Shown: positions 1-7,411 of the stretch, one piece after another | Position numbering within the stretch: position 1 is the stretch's first letter | Layout: every line of letters begins with the position of its first letter | From: Opitutales bacterium | Lineage (GTDB): Bacteria > Verrucomicrobiota > Verrucomicrobiia > Opitutales > Opitutaceae | DNA: 15,727 nt | Assembly: GCA_021772595.1 (NCBI GenBank) | Contig: JAJFLS010000670.1 | Span: 1-15,727, forward strand | Direction of reading: 5' to 3' | Made by a program: the position numbers and the translations under genes | The notes under the pieces: model-generated | Seen by the model: only the letters and a program-made list of their open reading frames with translations | Databases searched by the model: none | What the model was told of the DNA's origin: nothing

Positions 1-497
1 GCACCCAGCGTAGGCGCTAGCTGTCGCGACTTCTCCTCCGCCCCAATCAGAATGTCCCTGAACGGACTCTGGCTCATATCCGCCAACGACGGCGGGCAGA
101 TGACAAGCACCTCGGGCGCATCGCCCAAAATACGATGCGAACTCTCCCGGGCCGTCTTGACCAAGCGCCCAATGCTCCAAGCGATGTCCGTTGGTGAAAC
201 GCTGAAGCGATTCTTAAAATCGTTCGTGCCGAGCATAATGATGAGCAAGTCGAGCGGCATATGAGAATGGATCAGAGGGACAAGCTGCTTCAGGCCGTTC
301 TTACCGCCCTCGACCGGATCGTCCCATACCGTATTCCGACCAGGCAAGCCCTCCTCGATCACGTAATAGTCCTCGCCGAGCTTCTGCTGAAGCACGCCCG
401 GCCAACGCGTCTGTCGATCATAACGCGCTCCGCAATCGGGCGGAAATCCCCACGTATTCGAATCTCCATAACACATGATTGTTTTCTGCTTTTTCAT
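1..497 (-). CDS. SGNH hydrolase, arylesterase-like (C-terminus cut by window edge)
   Basis: An open frame of 165 codons runs from the ATG at 497 leftward off the window, so the C-terminus is missing. SGNH signatures are clear: block I is CYGDSNTWG with the nucleophile near Ser13, followed by GRNTVWDDP around residues 53-61 and the block III motif LGTND around 89-93. This pattern fits the arylesterase/acyltransferase-like SGNH group (Mycobacterium smegmatis arylesterase type), which hydrolyses or transfers short acyl esters. The catalytic Asp/His block lies beyond the edge. There is no signal peptide, so it probably acts in the cytoplasm, perhaps deacetylating imported sugars. It is the last visible gene of the leftward block, after the double-SGNH gene and a hairpin repeat. 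No Shine-Dalgarno motif precedes the ATG. The superfamily is secure; the substrate is not known. Confidence 0.88.
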   Translation of the reverse strand, partial: MKKQKTIMCYGDSNTWGFPPDCGARYDRQTRWPGVLQQKLGEDYYVIEEGLPGRNTVWDDPVEGGKNGLKQLVPLIHSHMPLDLLIIMLGTNDFKNRFSVSPTDIAWSIGRLVKTARESSHRILGDAPEVLVICPPSLADMSQSPFRDILIGAEEKSRQLAPTLG

Positions 498-573
498 AAC
501 TGGGAATGAGGGCGTGTTTGCAATAAATTTAAAGACTGAAAGAGGATCAAATCGAACCTGGAATGAATTCAAG

Positions 574-642
574 AACCATTGAGGACACTGATAGGATAGG
601 ATTAAGCCTAGTCATCAGTGTAAATCAGTGTCCTCAGTGGTT
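574..642. repeat. Long hairpin repeat, copy A (19-bp arms)
   Basis: Inverted repeat with arms 574-592 and 624-642, matching at 18 of 19 positions, around a 31-nt loop. It sits 5 bp beyond the stop codon of the double-SGNH gene. The right arm and loop closely match the hairpin at 4957-5035, sharing GCCTAGTCATCAGTGTA and then the outer arm. The left arm lacks a 10-nt unit (CTACACTGAT) that the other copy has. No T tract follows it on the leftward strand, so it is not a classical intrinsic terminator, although it may still affect RNA stability or attenuation between the two genes. Nothing else is seen in the 150-bp gap from 498 to 647. Confidence 0.88.
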
Positions 643-647
643 AAAAA

Positions 648-2270
648 TTACTGCCCTAGGAATTGAATCGAATCGACGGCCATGCGGAACTCATGCGCGA
701 GCATCCGGCCAACATGGCGGTGAACGGCAGTCGAGGGGTGATTGCTGTGGTAGAAGTAATAGCTTTCCGGATTTCCGCGCGGAGTGGTGTCCTGATCAAA
801 GATGGCGCGGCCCGCGCACGCATCAGTGGTGTTCGTGATGCCGTAGCTGGCAGCTTCGAGCTTAGCCTTATCGAAGAATCCCCCCCAACGGCTGGTTTGG
901 ATGATGGCGTCGGGAAGCTCCTCCTCCAGCGCTGCCGGAAGGGCTCTCAGTGCAGGATTCAATCGCGTGGCGACCTGGTTAAACGAACCGATTTGGGTGG
1001 GTAGCGCCGCAATGAAAAAGCGCCGAGCCCCAACGGCATGCAAACGGCGGACCAGCAGGGTCACGTTATTAACCGTATCCACCGTCTCCAGAGGACCGTC
1101 GTTCAATCCTCCGGCTATGAAAAACAGGGTGCGCTCCGGGTCGAAGGAAATCGCCCCGGATTGGACACCTGCGGTGAAGTCACTCACCTGGTTCTGCATC
1201 CCGTATTCCAGAAAGACATCCTTGATTTGCCTTCGTTCGCCTTCGCCGGTACGTGCTCCACTCACCGCATAATTCAGGCCCTTGGCGCCAGCGTCCGGAT
1301 CTGTAGCGTGCGTAAAGGGAATGCCTAGTTCACGTGCCGCGTAGACGATAGCGGTCGGGCCATTGCCATCCACGTAGCCGGCACCGCTGTCACTGAAACT
1401 GTCCCCGAAGGCGAACAGCTGGTTCCAGTGATTCGCCGACAGTTCCTCCCCCTGTCTTGCGGTTTCTTTTAGGATTGCCGAGGCAAAATCCTTACCCATG
1501 TCGAGCACCCCCTGCGTACCGTAGTGTCCGGGATTACTTTCTGGATCCGCCACTTCATAGTCGTCGGTATCGAACCAGGACACAAAGGGTGTATTTTCAG
1601 CTACCCTTACTTGAGTCGCGCGTACGATGGACGCCTGGGTCGGATCAGTCTGTTCTCCAATTTTAGGAGGCTCGATACCTCCAAAGTGATCGAGTACACG
1701 GGCAATGATGAACGGCATATCGGGCGCATTAAACTCCCTGCGCATCACCTCGATGAAGTTGACCAAGTTGACTTCATAGGCGGACGCCTGCGATTCATAG
1801 GCATCGCTCTCGCCCTGCATCCAGAGCATGCCGGAAATTTCATATTCAATACCGGCATCATTCAGATTGGTCAGGGCCGCCTTGAAGGTGTCCATCATCT
1901 CAATGTAGTTTTTGCCGGTGTATGGCTTGAAGTCATTGTACAACGCTTTGCCATTTGAACCGTATTTTATTAGGTAAATGGAATCCTCTGGCATGGCCTC
2001 CTTGATCGACCGGCCAAACGACACTTCAGGACCGAAGTTATCGATCGTGTTACCAAAGCCATAGGACAAAGGGACCCAGCCATTATTCCAGAACTTCACA
2101 TCGTCCTGCGCGGTGTTATAGGGCGGCGGTAATTCGCTATTTAATCCCTGGCCAACCATATTGGACTGACCCCCAAGTAAAAAAACACGATTGGCCGCAT
2201 TGCAGCAGTCCACCATCGAGAGGGTCAGGAAAATGAATATCCATACTAAACGTTGTAGTTGCTTATTCAT
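648..2270 (-). CDS. Secreted two-domain esterase: sialate O-acetylesterase-type SGNH domain plus GDSL domain
   Basis: A 540-residue protein with a signal peptide (residues 1 to about 25, ending near CCNA-A). Residues about 27-275 form a SASA/sialate O-acetylesterase-type SGNH domain: FLLGGQSNMVGQG with Ser36, WMQGESDA at 150-157 and a candidate catalytic His249 in NPGHYGTQG. Residues about 284-540 form a second SGNH domain of the GDSL lipase/esterase type: FAFGDSFSDSG with Ser291, GLNYAVSGA at 331-339 and GGLND at 387-391. The last block reads YHSNHPS, so the Asp usually three residues before the catalytic His511 is His508. The likely role is removing acetyl or other acyl groups from an extracellular polysaccharide. 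ATG at 2270 was chosen; GTG at 2273 is the alternative. The gene lies 39 bp after the amber-interrupted toroid gene, suggesting cotranscription. Domain calls are firm, substrate unknown. Confidence 0.88.
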   Translation of the reverse strand: MNKQLQRLVWIFIFLTLSMVDCCNAANRVFLLGGQSNMVGQGLNSELPPPYNTAQDDVKFWNNGWVPLSYGFGNTIDNFGPEVSFGRSIKEAMPEDSIYLIKYGSNGKALYNDFKPYTGKNYIEMMDTFKAALTNLNDAGIEYEISGMLWMQGESDAYESQASAYEVNLVNFIEVMRREFNAPDMPFIIARVLDHFGGIEPPKIGEQTDPTQASIVRATQVRVAENTPFVSWFDTDDYEVADPESNPGHYGTQGVLDMGKDFASAILKETARQGEELSANHWNQLFAFGDSFSDSGAGYVDGNGPTAIVYAARELGIPFTHATDPDAGAKGLNYAVSGARTGEGERRQIKDVFLEYGMQNQVSDFTAGVQSGAISFDPERTLFFIAGGLNDGPLETVDTVNNVTLLVRRLHAVGARRFFIAALPTQIGSFNQVATRLNPALRALPAALEEELPDAIIQTSRWGGFFDKAKLEAASYGITNTTDACAGRAIFDQDTTPRGNPESYYFYHSNHPSTAVHRHVGRMLAHEFRMAVDSIQFLGQ

Positions 2271-2309
2271 CACGCAAGTGCTTTCGCAGAGTTTTCATTG
2301 GATATCTCT

Positions 2310-3695
2310 TTAGAGCTCCGAGGCCTTAGAAAAATCCAGGTCGAGCAATTCGCCGTCGTACTCGATGCGGATCTTTCCGCTCTTGTATTCCGACTTCAGA
2401 TACGGGCTATCGAAGGTCATCGGATGACTGTAGTCGATCGGTTCCCCTCCGACCGTCGGGATCTGCACCGCCCCGCAGCTGAGGACAATCTCTTGAGCCT
2501 CTTCGCCGCAGCCGGTGTAGACCAGAATATTATCGCCCGGCACCACGGTCTTGTAGAGAGCAATCGGGTTATCCAGCACATCAGCCATAAACGCTTCCAG
2601 CGTCGGATAGTCCGCCTTGCGACCCGCTTCGATGATAGTTGCGGTGTGCATGTCCTCCAGATACATGAGCGATTTATCCTCGCTCCAGCTAAAGCTATCG
2701 GTGCGCAATTTAACCTTCGGTGCATCGTCAGGAGCATTGAAATAGACCTGATTCCCTGTGGTTTTCTTTTTATATTCTTTCTCGTAAGCCTCATCCCAGA
2801 GCACCGGACGCACGGCCGCATACGCGTTGCCGCTCTGCACGAAAGTCCAGCCATCCCGCTCCACGCGATGATCCCACTCGTTGCCAAACCAAATGCCGAC
2901 GGGTTGGTCATAGCCCGCATTCACTGGATACCACTCCGGATGAACCGCATACCAGCGACGCGATTGCTGCACGATCAAAGTCCGTTCGTAATGAACGGTT
3001 TGATACATCGCCTCCATGTCGTAAGGGCTTTTCTTCTTATAAACATTCAAACCTTCCGTAATGTTGACCGGAACGATTCGGGCCTCGGGCGATTGAGCAA
3101 AGGTCATCCCATGCCAGCGACCGGTAATGCTCAAGTGGGAGTGAACAGCCGACGGGTGATCCATCTGGGTGCCGAGCGTATAGTCGGGAGTAACATAGGT
3201 GTTCTTCAGGAACCGGGCATCGGTATCGACCACCAGCGAGCGCTCGGTGCCCAAAGGACGCGGCAATACGTTTTCTTCTTCACCGATGCCGCGCGCTTTG
3301 TAGGTAAAGGAGCCCATACCTTCGCGATCGAGCGCCATCTTCCAGACAACAGGGGGTAGCTTATAATCGTTGATCAGATTCCAATACCACCAAACGCCCG
3401 CGTTTGCCGGACCTCCCAGATTAAAGCTGATCAGATCCACAACTTCCTTGTCCTTCAGACCACCGACGGTTTTATGATGACGGGTTTTCGGCCCCCCGCG
3501 AATGCCAGAAATCGAAACCTGAGCCCATTCGACCCAGAAGAGAGTGAGAAAATCGTCGAGCAGCGTATTTAGCTCTTTGTCGCCACTGTACTGATACGCC
3601 AAATCCACCATATTAAGGGAGTGCTTTGTATAGCCATAGGAAGCATACTCGAGAAAGAAGCCACGTTCCGCCCGTTCGCGAAAGTAGGTCTTCAA
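2310..3695 (-). CDS. 3' part of the interrupted enzyme: second half of toroid and beta-rich C-terminal domain
   Basis: This stretch is open to a TAA stop at 2310-2312. Its apparent start at 3695 is only a TTG inside the conserved alignment and has no signal peptide, so separate expression is unlikely. It carries ERAERGFFLEYASYGY, GIRGGPKTR, ALDREGMGSFTYKAR, TPDYTLGTQMDHPSAVHSH and a closing segment (TLEAFMADVLDNP, KTVVPGDN, DSPYLKSEYKSG) that all recur in the paralogue. Preservation of every shared motif downstream of the stop argues that this part was under selection until very recently, or still is. It is best read as the continuation of the 3738-4931 frame. Confidence 0.5.
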   Translation of the reverse strand: MKTYFRERAERGFFLEYASYGYTKHSLNMVDLAYQYSGDKELNTLLDDFLTLFWVEWAQVSISGIRGGPKTRHHKTVGGLKDKEVVDLISFNLGGPANAGVWWYWNLINDYKLPPVVWKMALDREGMGSFTYKARGIGEEENVLPRPLGTERSLVVDTDARFLKNTYVTPDYTLGTQMDHPSAVHSHLSITGRWHGMTFAQSPEARIVPVNITEGLNVYKKKSPYDMEAMYQTVHYERTLIVQQSRRWYAVHPEWYPVNAGYDQPVGIWFGNEWDHRVERDGWTFVQSGNAYAAVRPVLWDEAYEKEYKKKTTGNQVYFNAPDDAPKVKLRTDSFSWSEDKSLMYLEDMHTATIIEAGRKADYPTLEAFMADVLDNPIALYKTVVPGDNILVYTGCGEEAQEIVLSCGAVQIPTVGGEPIDYSHPMTFDSPYLKSEYKSGKIRIEYDGELLDLDFSKASEL

Positions 3696-3737
3696 AAAGG
3701 TCAGCCACGCTTCGTAGTGGTCTGCCGCGTTGTACTC

Positions 3738-3740
3738 CTA
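3738..3740 (-). other. In-frame amber (TAG) codon inside a toroid-enzyme gene
   Basis: The codons read GAC GGC TAG GAG TAC AAC. The frame before and after is the same, and the paralogue has an AAA Lys at this position, so a single A-to-T change of an AAG codon would be enough. TAG also ends the PmoA-family gene at 14393, with an in-frame TGA 19 codons further on. TAG therefore does not look globally reassigned in this genome. I see no recognisable readthrough signal around it. Confidence 0.9.
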
Positions 3741-4931
3741 GCCGTCGGACAGATTTGCCCGTCCGCCGCCGTGGCGCGTTTCCGGATCGATCCCCGGGCC
3801 GTAGTAACCGGCGTGACCGTAGTGGTAGCTGCCGCCGAAACCGTAGTCGGGATAGATGCGGTCCCTGTAGTCCGGCTCGTTCATAAAGATGCGAGAGGTC
3901 ACCAGATTACAGGCTTTAGCATTAAGGTCATGATTCTCGCTTCCATCGAGATACCAGGTACTTTGCCGCGCCCAGTGAATATCGTTCTTGGCGGCAGTGC
4001 GGTCCCACAGCGTCTCAAGCAGGAGTTTTTCTGTTTCAGGCGTCATGCGCCCAGGAAACTCCCCATAGCGATTAGAGAACATGTAGTAAAATCGGCAATA
4101 CAGCGGCGTTTCTAACAAGCCCCAGGCATTGGCATCCGAGCTCTTCTTCAGTTCCTCGACTAGGAGTCGATTGGCGGTTTCCAGATCCTCATTCCGCAAC
4201 ATTTTAGCAAAGGCGCTGACCGGAGCATTGAGGCCTCCTTGCTCATTATCCGCAGCCGCTTTCATCCCCACCTCAACGCGTACCGCGCGGCTGGCCTCCG
4301 CTTCAGCCATGCGTTGATCGAGTCTTTTATCTGTCACGCCAATATCTTTTTTCCCGCCTTCAAAGCGAACCCCGTCGAAATGGATACGTGACTCTTCGCT
4401 CAGCCCAGCCTCGAACGAGCACAGCTTCACACTCCCCCAATCGAAACCTGCATCCACCCGCAGCGTAGAAAGCGGAAGTCTCAGCTCCCTCCACTCACTG
4501 CCGATACCCGCGAGCTCTCCGCTCGCTTCCCTGCCAGCAGCATCGACCAGTCGCGTTTTCCAAGTTTTTGTAGCTCCTCCACCTTCCGCTTTCACCCAAA
4601 GCCGAAGACTCATTTTCTTAGAGAGATTCCAATGCTCCCCCCAAAGGCTAGCGACAAAACCGAATCGCTCCGGCATGCCCGCATGTGCCGGGGAATAGAC
4701 GATGCTCAAATCGCCTTCGACGTGGTCTGCATGGTCCAAAGCAAAGCCCTTGGACACATAAGCAGAATCGCGCCGTTCTGAGAGTGAATCATCAATTGAC
4801 TGGCCCTTTCCTGCCACGCCGAAAAGCCGAATCTCCTCGTCCCAGAAGTCGAGCGGTTTGTCCTCTGCGAAACTGAGGCTCGCAGTGCCTATGGCCAATG
4901 AGGCAAAAATAATTTTCATAGAATTTATCAT
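3738..4931 (-). CDS. 5' part of the interrupted enzyme: signal peptide, CBM-like domain, first half of toroid
   Basis: If translation stops at the amber codon, this 397-residue product is made. Residues 1 to about 22 are a signal peptide (KIIFASLAIGTASLSFA). Residues about 25-192 look like a beta-sandwich carbohydrate-binding module of the CBM/galactose-binding type: SLRLWVKAEGG, a REL-LPLSTL strand and a closing IHFDGVRFEGG. The toroid-type enzyme part starts near 230 and carries PGRMTPETEKLLLETLW (294-310) and the conserved GSENHDL (330-336). The paralogue lacks the CBM-like module. A truncated product would be secreted and might bind sugar but would have only half the catalytic fold. ATG at 4931 was chosen; the internal ATG at 4919 gives a cleaner signal peptide start. 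Confidence 0.6.
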   Translation of the reverse strand: MINSMKIIFASLAIGTASLSFAEDKPLDFWDEEIRLFGVAGKGQSIDDSLSERRDSAYVSKGFALDHADHVEGDLSIVYSPAHAGMPERFGFVASLWGEHWNLSKKMSLRLWVKAEGGGATKTWKTRLVDAAGREASGELAGIGSEWRELRLPLSTLRVDAGFDWGSVKLCSFEAGLSEESRIHFDGVRFEGGKKDIGVTDKRLDQRMAEAEASRAVRVEVGMKAAADNEQGGLNAPVSAFAKMLRNEDLETANRLLVEELKKSSDANAWGLLETPLYCRFYYMFSNRYGEFPGRMTPETEKLLLETLWDRTAAKNDIHWARQSTWYLDGSENHDLNAKACNLVTSRIFMNEPDYRDRIYPDYGFGGSYHYGHAGYYGPGIDPETRHGGGRANLSDG

Positions 4932-4956
4932 TTCAAAAGATATCCAAGAATTTGAT

Positions 4957-5035
4957 AACCACTGAGGACACTGATCTACACTGATATGATTGAATTGAGC
5001 CTAGTCATCAGTGTAGATCAGTGTCCTCAGTGGTT
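4957..5035. repeat. Long hairpin repeat, copy B (perfect 29-bp arms)
   Basis: The arms 4957-4985 and 5007-5035 are perfectly complementary over 29 bp, around a 21-nt loop. Each arm is built from three related words with a CACTGA core (ending CCACTGAGGA, CACTGATCTA, CACTGAT) at a spacing of 9-10 nt. It lies between the two paralogous toroid genes, 25 bp before the downstream start at 4931 and about 53 bp after the upstream stop at 5089. No T tract follows on the leftward strand. The remainder of 4932-5088 shows no other feature. Confidence 0.93.
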
Positions 5036-5088
5036 TAATCTAACGTTAGGAGTTGTTTTCAACAGGTTACTTATTGCCTCAATGGTTC

Positions 5089-7170
5089 TCACTCGTTGAA
5101 ATCCAGGATTAGCTCACGGCCACCTTTGCTAATTTGGACGACCCCGCTTTCGTATTTTGATTTCAGGTACGGACTGTCCAAAACCATATCGGGTGCATAG
5201 TCGATCCGTTCTCCTCCCACAAAAGGAATTTCATTATTAGCCAGATTGAAGGTGATCTCCTTCGCATCTTCGGCACATCCTCGATATCGCAACACATGAA
5301 ATCCTGGCACCACGGTTTTATCAAGAGTCAAAGGATTGTCTAATACGTCGGCCATGAACGCTTCTAGCGTTTCATGGTGAACGCGACGCGACGCTTCGAA
5401 GACCATTCCAGCAAAATTGTCCTTCAGGTTGATCATTTTCCGCTCCGGACTCCATTCGTAGCTATCTTCGACCAATCCACTGGCGACGCTAGAACTGGCT
5501 TGGTCTTTAAGAATTGTCCAACCCTCCGCATACTCTCCCATCACGACTCTTGCTGCCAAAAAGGCATCGCCATGTTCCACGAATATCCATCCGCCCTTTT
5601 CAACTATTCGGTCGAGCTGATCGCCGAAGTAAATGCCACACTCCTGATTCGCCCTGCTTTTGGTTGGAAACCAATCAGGATCCACGAGCGTCCAACCACG
5701 GCTCTGCTGAACCAACATCACGTTTTCATCCTGCACGCATCTGAAGAACGGAACCTCATCTTTTATAGCCCCTTTAGTTTCCTTAATACCCCCACTTGGA
5801 AAAACCCTTGGACCACCCTCGCCTTTAAACGTTATCCCTTCCCAACGTTTCTGAAGACTCAAATGGCTGTGAACCGCCGCAGGGTGATCCATTTGGCAGC
5901 CCAAAATATAGTCGGGCGTCACCCAGCTATAGCGTAGCAAACGCGACTCCGTATCGCACAGCATCGTACGCTCCGCCCCCAACGGCCGAGGCCAAACGTT
6001 TTCTTCTTCGCCCGGTTTGCGGGATTGGTAGGCGAACTCGCCAAGCCCCTCGCGATCCAAAGCAATATCCCAAACGATTGGCTTCAATTCGTATCCGCTG
6101 AGCAACTGCGCGAAAAAATGCGTTCCCGAATTCCCTTCGCCTCCAAAATAGAAGCGGGCGAACTGATACATGGCATCCTCCCAACGCCTTGCATCAGAGA
6201 CCCGCGTTTTAGAGCCCCCTCGAACCCCATTCAACTGATCCTGCGCCCAATCGGCCCAGACCACATCCAGAAACTTTTCCGCTTTTTGGGAAAGACCACG
6301 GTCTTCGCAGAGATCGAATACATCCATCAAATAGGATACGCTCACCGCCATGTATCCGGGTGAGGCCACTTCGAGAAAGAAACCCTTCTTAGCTCGTTCA
6401 GTGAAATACTCGTCGAAATAATCGAGCCACTCAGTATAGTGATCCGCTGCCGTATAGCGTTTCCCATCCTTATCCTTCGCTCGACCTTCAGGGCCCTCGA
6501 TCCTCTCCTTGCCATACATGTGATGAAACCAGTAGGCGTGGCCTCCTCCTGTACCCGCGTCCAGGTATACACGATTTTTGTACTCCGGTTCATTCATAAA
6601 GATTTGCGACGAAATCAGGCTGCTGACTTTCGCCACCAAATCGTGGTTTTCGCTCCCGATCATCCACCAAGTGCTCTTGCGGGCCAGGTGAATATCATTC
6701 TTATACTTCAGCTTGTTCCAGAGGAATTCCAGAAGCGCCTTCTCCGTTTCCGGATTCACCCGCCCCGGAGCAACCGTACCCTTGCTTCCAAACGCATAAT
6801 ACATGTGGTAGAGCAACTGGTTCGTCGCGAGACACCAGGGATCATTGAACCGGTATTTCTCCTGCAGCTTCGTGTCTTGCGTGGTCAGTACATTGAGCAG
6901 AATTTCGTTCGTTTCAACGAGGTCCTTCCCCAACCACAGATTCGCGAAATGGGGGATTAAAGCCTCTCTCAAGCCCTCCCCTGTCGCATTAGAAAAGGCC
7001 TGTTCGACGCGTGCCTGTTTCGTCGCCGCAGCCCGATCGATGTTCTTCAGGATATTCCCTTCTGAATAAACGAATCCCGAATCCAATAACGGATTTTCAA
7101 ATGCTATTTCCCCTCTCGAGAATGGGCCGAAGGCCAAAACGGCGCATAAGGTGGGTACAATGTTTTTCAT
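5089..7170 (-). CDS. Secreted toroid-type polysaccharide enzyme, family not recognised
   Basis: A 693-residue protein starting at the ATG at 7170, chosen because it gives a signal peptide (MKNIVPTLCAVLAFG); a longer frame back to 7227 adds 19 residues with no signal character. It is intact and is the paralogue of the interrupted neighbour, without the CBM-like module. Conserved motifs in order are PGRVNPETEKALLEFLW, GSENHDL (ENH at 174-176), RYTAADHY, ERAKKGFFLEVASPGY, GVRGGSKTR, ALDREGLGEFAYQSR and TPDYILGCQMDHPAAVHSHLS, then a beta-rich C-terminal region with TLEAFMADVLDNP and DSPYLKSKYESG. A helical (alpha/alpha) toroid followed by beta sheets is the layout of several polysaccharide-lyase families, so a lyase is the leading guess; a glycoside hydrolase is possible. 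It is the first gene of the leftward block and diverges from the PL26-like gene. Confidence 0.85.
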   Translation of the reverse strand: MKNIVPTLCAVLAFGPFSRGEIAFENPLLDSGFVYSEGNILKNIDRAAATKQARVEQAFSNATGEGLREALIPHFANLWLGKDLVETNEILLNVLTTQDTKLQEKYRFNDPWCLATNQLLYHMYYAFGSKGTVAPGRVNPETEKALLEFLWNKLKYKNDIHLARKSTWWMIGSENHDLVAKVSSLISSQIFMNEPEYKNRVYLDAGTGGGHAYWFHHMYGKERIEGPEGRAKDKDGKRYTAADHYTEWLDYFDEYFTERAKKGFFLEVASPGYMAVSVSYLMDVFDLCEDRGLSQKAEKFLDVVWADWAQDQLNGVRGGSKTRVSDARRWEDAMYQFARFYFGGEGNSGTHFFAQLLSGYELKPIVWDIALDREGLGEFAYQSRKPGEEENVWPRPLGAERTMLCDTESRLLRYSWVTPDYILGCQMDHPAAVHSHLSLQKRWEGITFKGEGGPRVFPSGGIKETKGAIKDEVPFFRCVQDENVMLVQQSRGWTLVDPDWFPTKSRANQECGIYFGDQLDRIVEKGGWIFVEHGDAFLAARVVMGEYAEGWTILKDQASSSVASGLVEDSYEWSPERKMINLKDNFAGMVFEASRRVHHETLEAFMADVLDNPLTLDKTVVPGFHVLRYRGCAEDAKEITFNLANNEIPFVGGERIDYAPDMVLDSPYLKSKYESGVVQISKGGRELILDFNE

Positions 7171-7264
7171 CAATTCAGGGGATCTGGAATACGATCGGTC
7201 GATGCGGTTATCCGCAACCGCATCCATAACTGACTTAGGCTATTTCTCTAGTCCAATCGATTAA

Positions 7265-7280
7265 ATTCTGACTGTCAGAT
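7265..7280. promoter_or_regulatory. Candidate operator: ATTCTGACTGTCAGAT
   Basis: The core CTGACTGTCAG is a perfect palindrome with 5-bp arms around one T. A 15-of-16 match, ATTCAGACTGTCAGAT, lies at 12138-12153 upstream of the oxidoreductase gene. Both are intergenic, 131 and 76 bp before the respective ATGs. A shared transcription-factor site is a reasonable reading; a fragment of a dispersed repeat is the alternative. Confidence 0.4.
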
Positions 7281-7341
7281 AGGTCTCGAATTCACATCAG
7301 CAAACGATCGAGCCAATATGCCCGAAAATCAGCGCTGCACT

Positions 7342-7378
7342 GGCATCTTGCCTGTGGAGAAACAGGCTGGAAGCCTGT
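7342..7378. repeat. Pair of short palindromes in the leader of the PL26-like gene
   Basis: GGCA-TCT-TGCC at 7342-7352 is followed by the 7-bp arms ACAGGCT / AGCCTGT around GGA at 7362-7378. Both have 3-nt centres, like the palindromes at 10260-10478 and 14441-14459. The second ends 33 bp before the ATG at 7412 and would fold in the mRNA leader. Confidence 0.7.
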
Positions 7379-7411
7379 GCTACTCTCTAAGGACGCAATA
7401 CTCGTAATCCC

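Larger units (their letters stand above)
2310..4931 (-). pseudogene. CBM-linked toroid-type polysaccharide enzyme, interrupted by one in-frame amber codon
   Basis: A single frame of 873 codons is intact except for one TAG at 3738-3740 (codon 398). Sequence on both sides of the stop aligns without a gap to the neighbouring paralogue at 5089-7170: DG-stop-EYNAADHY here against DGKRYTAADHY there. So this is one gene with a single nonsense change, not two genes or a frameshift. Read through, it would be a secreted enzyme with a signal peptide (1 to about 22), a carbohydrate-binding-like beta domain (about 25-192), a helical toroid domain (about 230-640) and a C-terminal beta-rich region. I do not recognise the family; the layout resembles toroid polysaccharide lyases. 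Conserved candidate active-site motifs include GSENHD and QMDHPSAVHSHLS. Other sequence shows no decay, so the change is recent, a sequencing error, or read through. Confidence 0.85.
7171..7411. promoter_or_regulatory. Divergent intergenic region between the two polysaccharide blocks
   Basis: This 241-bp region separates the leftward toroid-enzyme block from the rightward PL26-like gene and must hold promoters for both. I see no convincing -35/-10 pair. It does contain the 16-bp motif at 7265-7280 and two small palindromes at 7342-7378. The position suggests that the two blocks are controlled together. Confidence 0.45.

Noticed and set aside
574..642. Rho-independent terminator
   Set aside because: The stem is long and A+T-balanced, and no T tract follows on the transcribed strand; the same holds for 4957-5035 and 13342-13422.
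2259..3359. A 366-codon open frame on the plus strand, antisense to the interrupted toroid gene
   Set aside because: It has no recognisable motif, while the minus strand in the same place aligns motif by motif with the paralogue. Long antisense frames are a by-product of the codon use here.
2310..4931. Frameshift or two separate genes
   Set aside because: Both halves are in the same frame and alignment to the paralogue crosses the TAG without a gap; the apparent start of the downstream half lies inside a conserved segment.
7171..7227. 19-residue N-terminal extension of the intact toroid enzyme
   Set aside because: It would bury the signal peptide that starts at the ATG at 7170.
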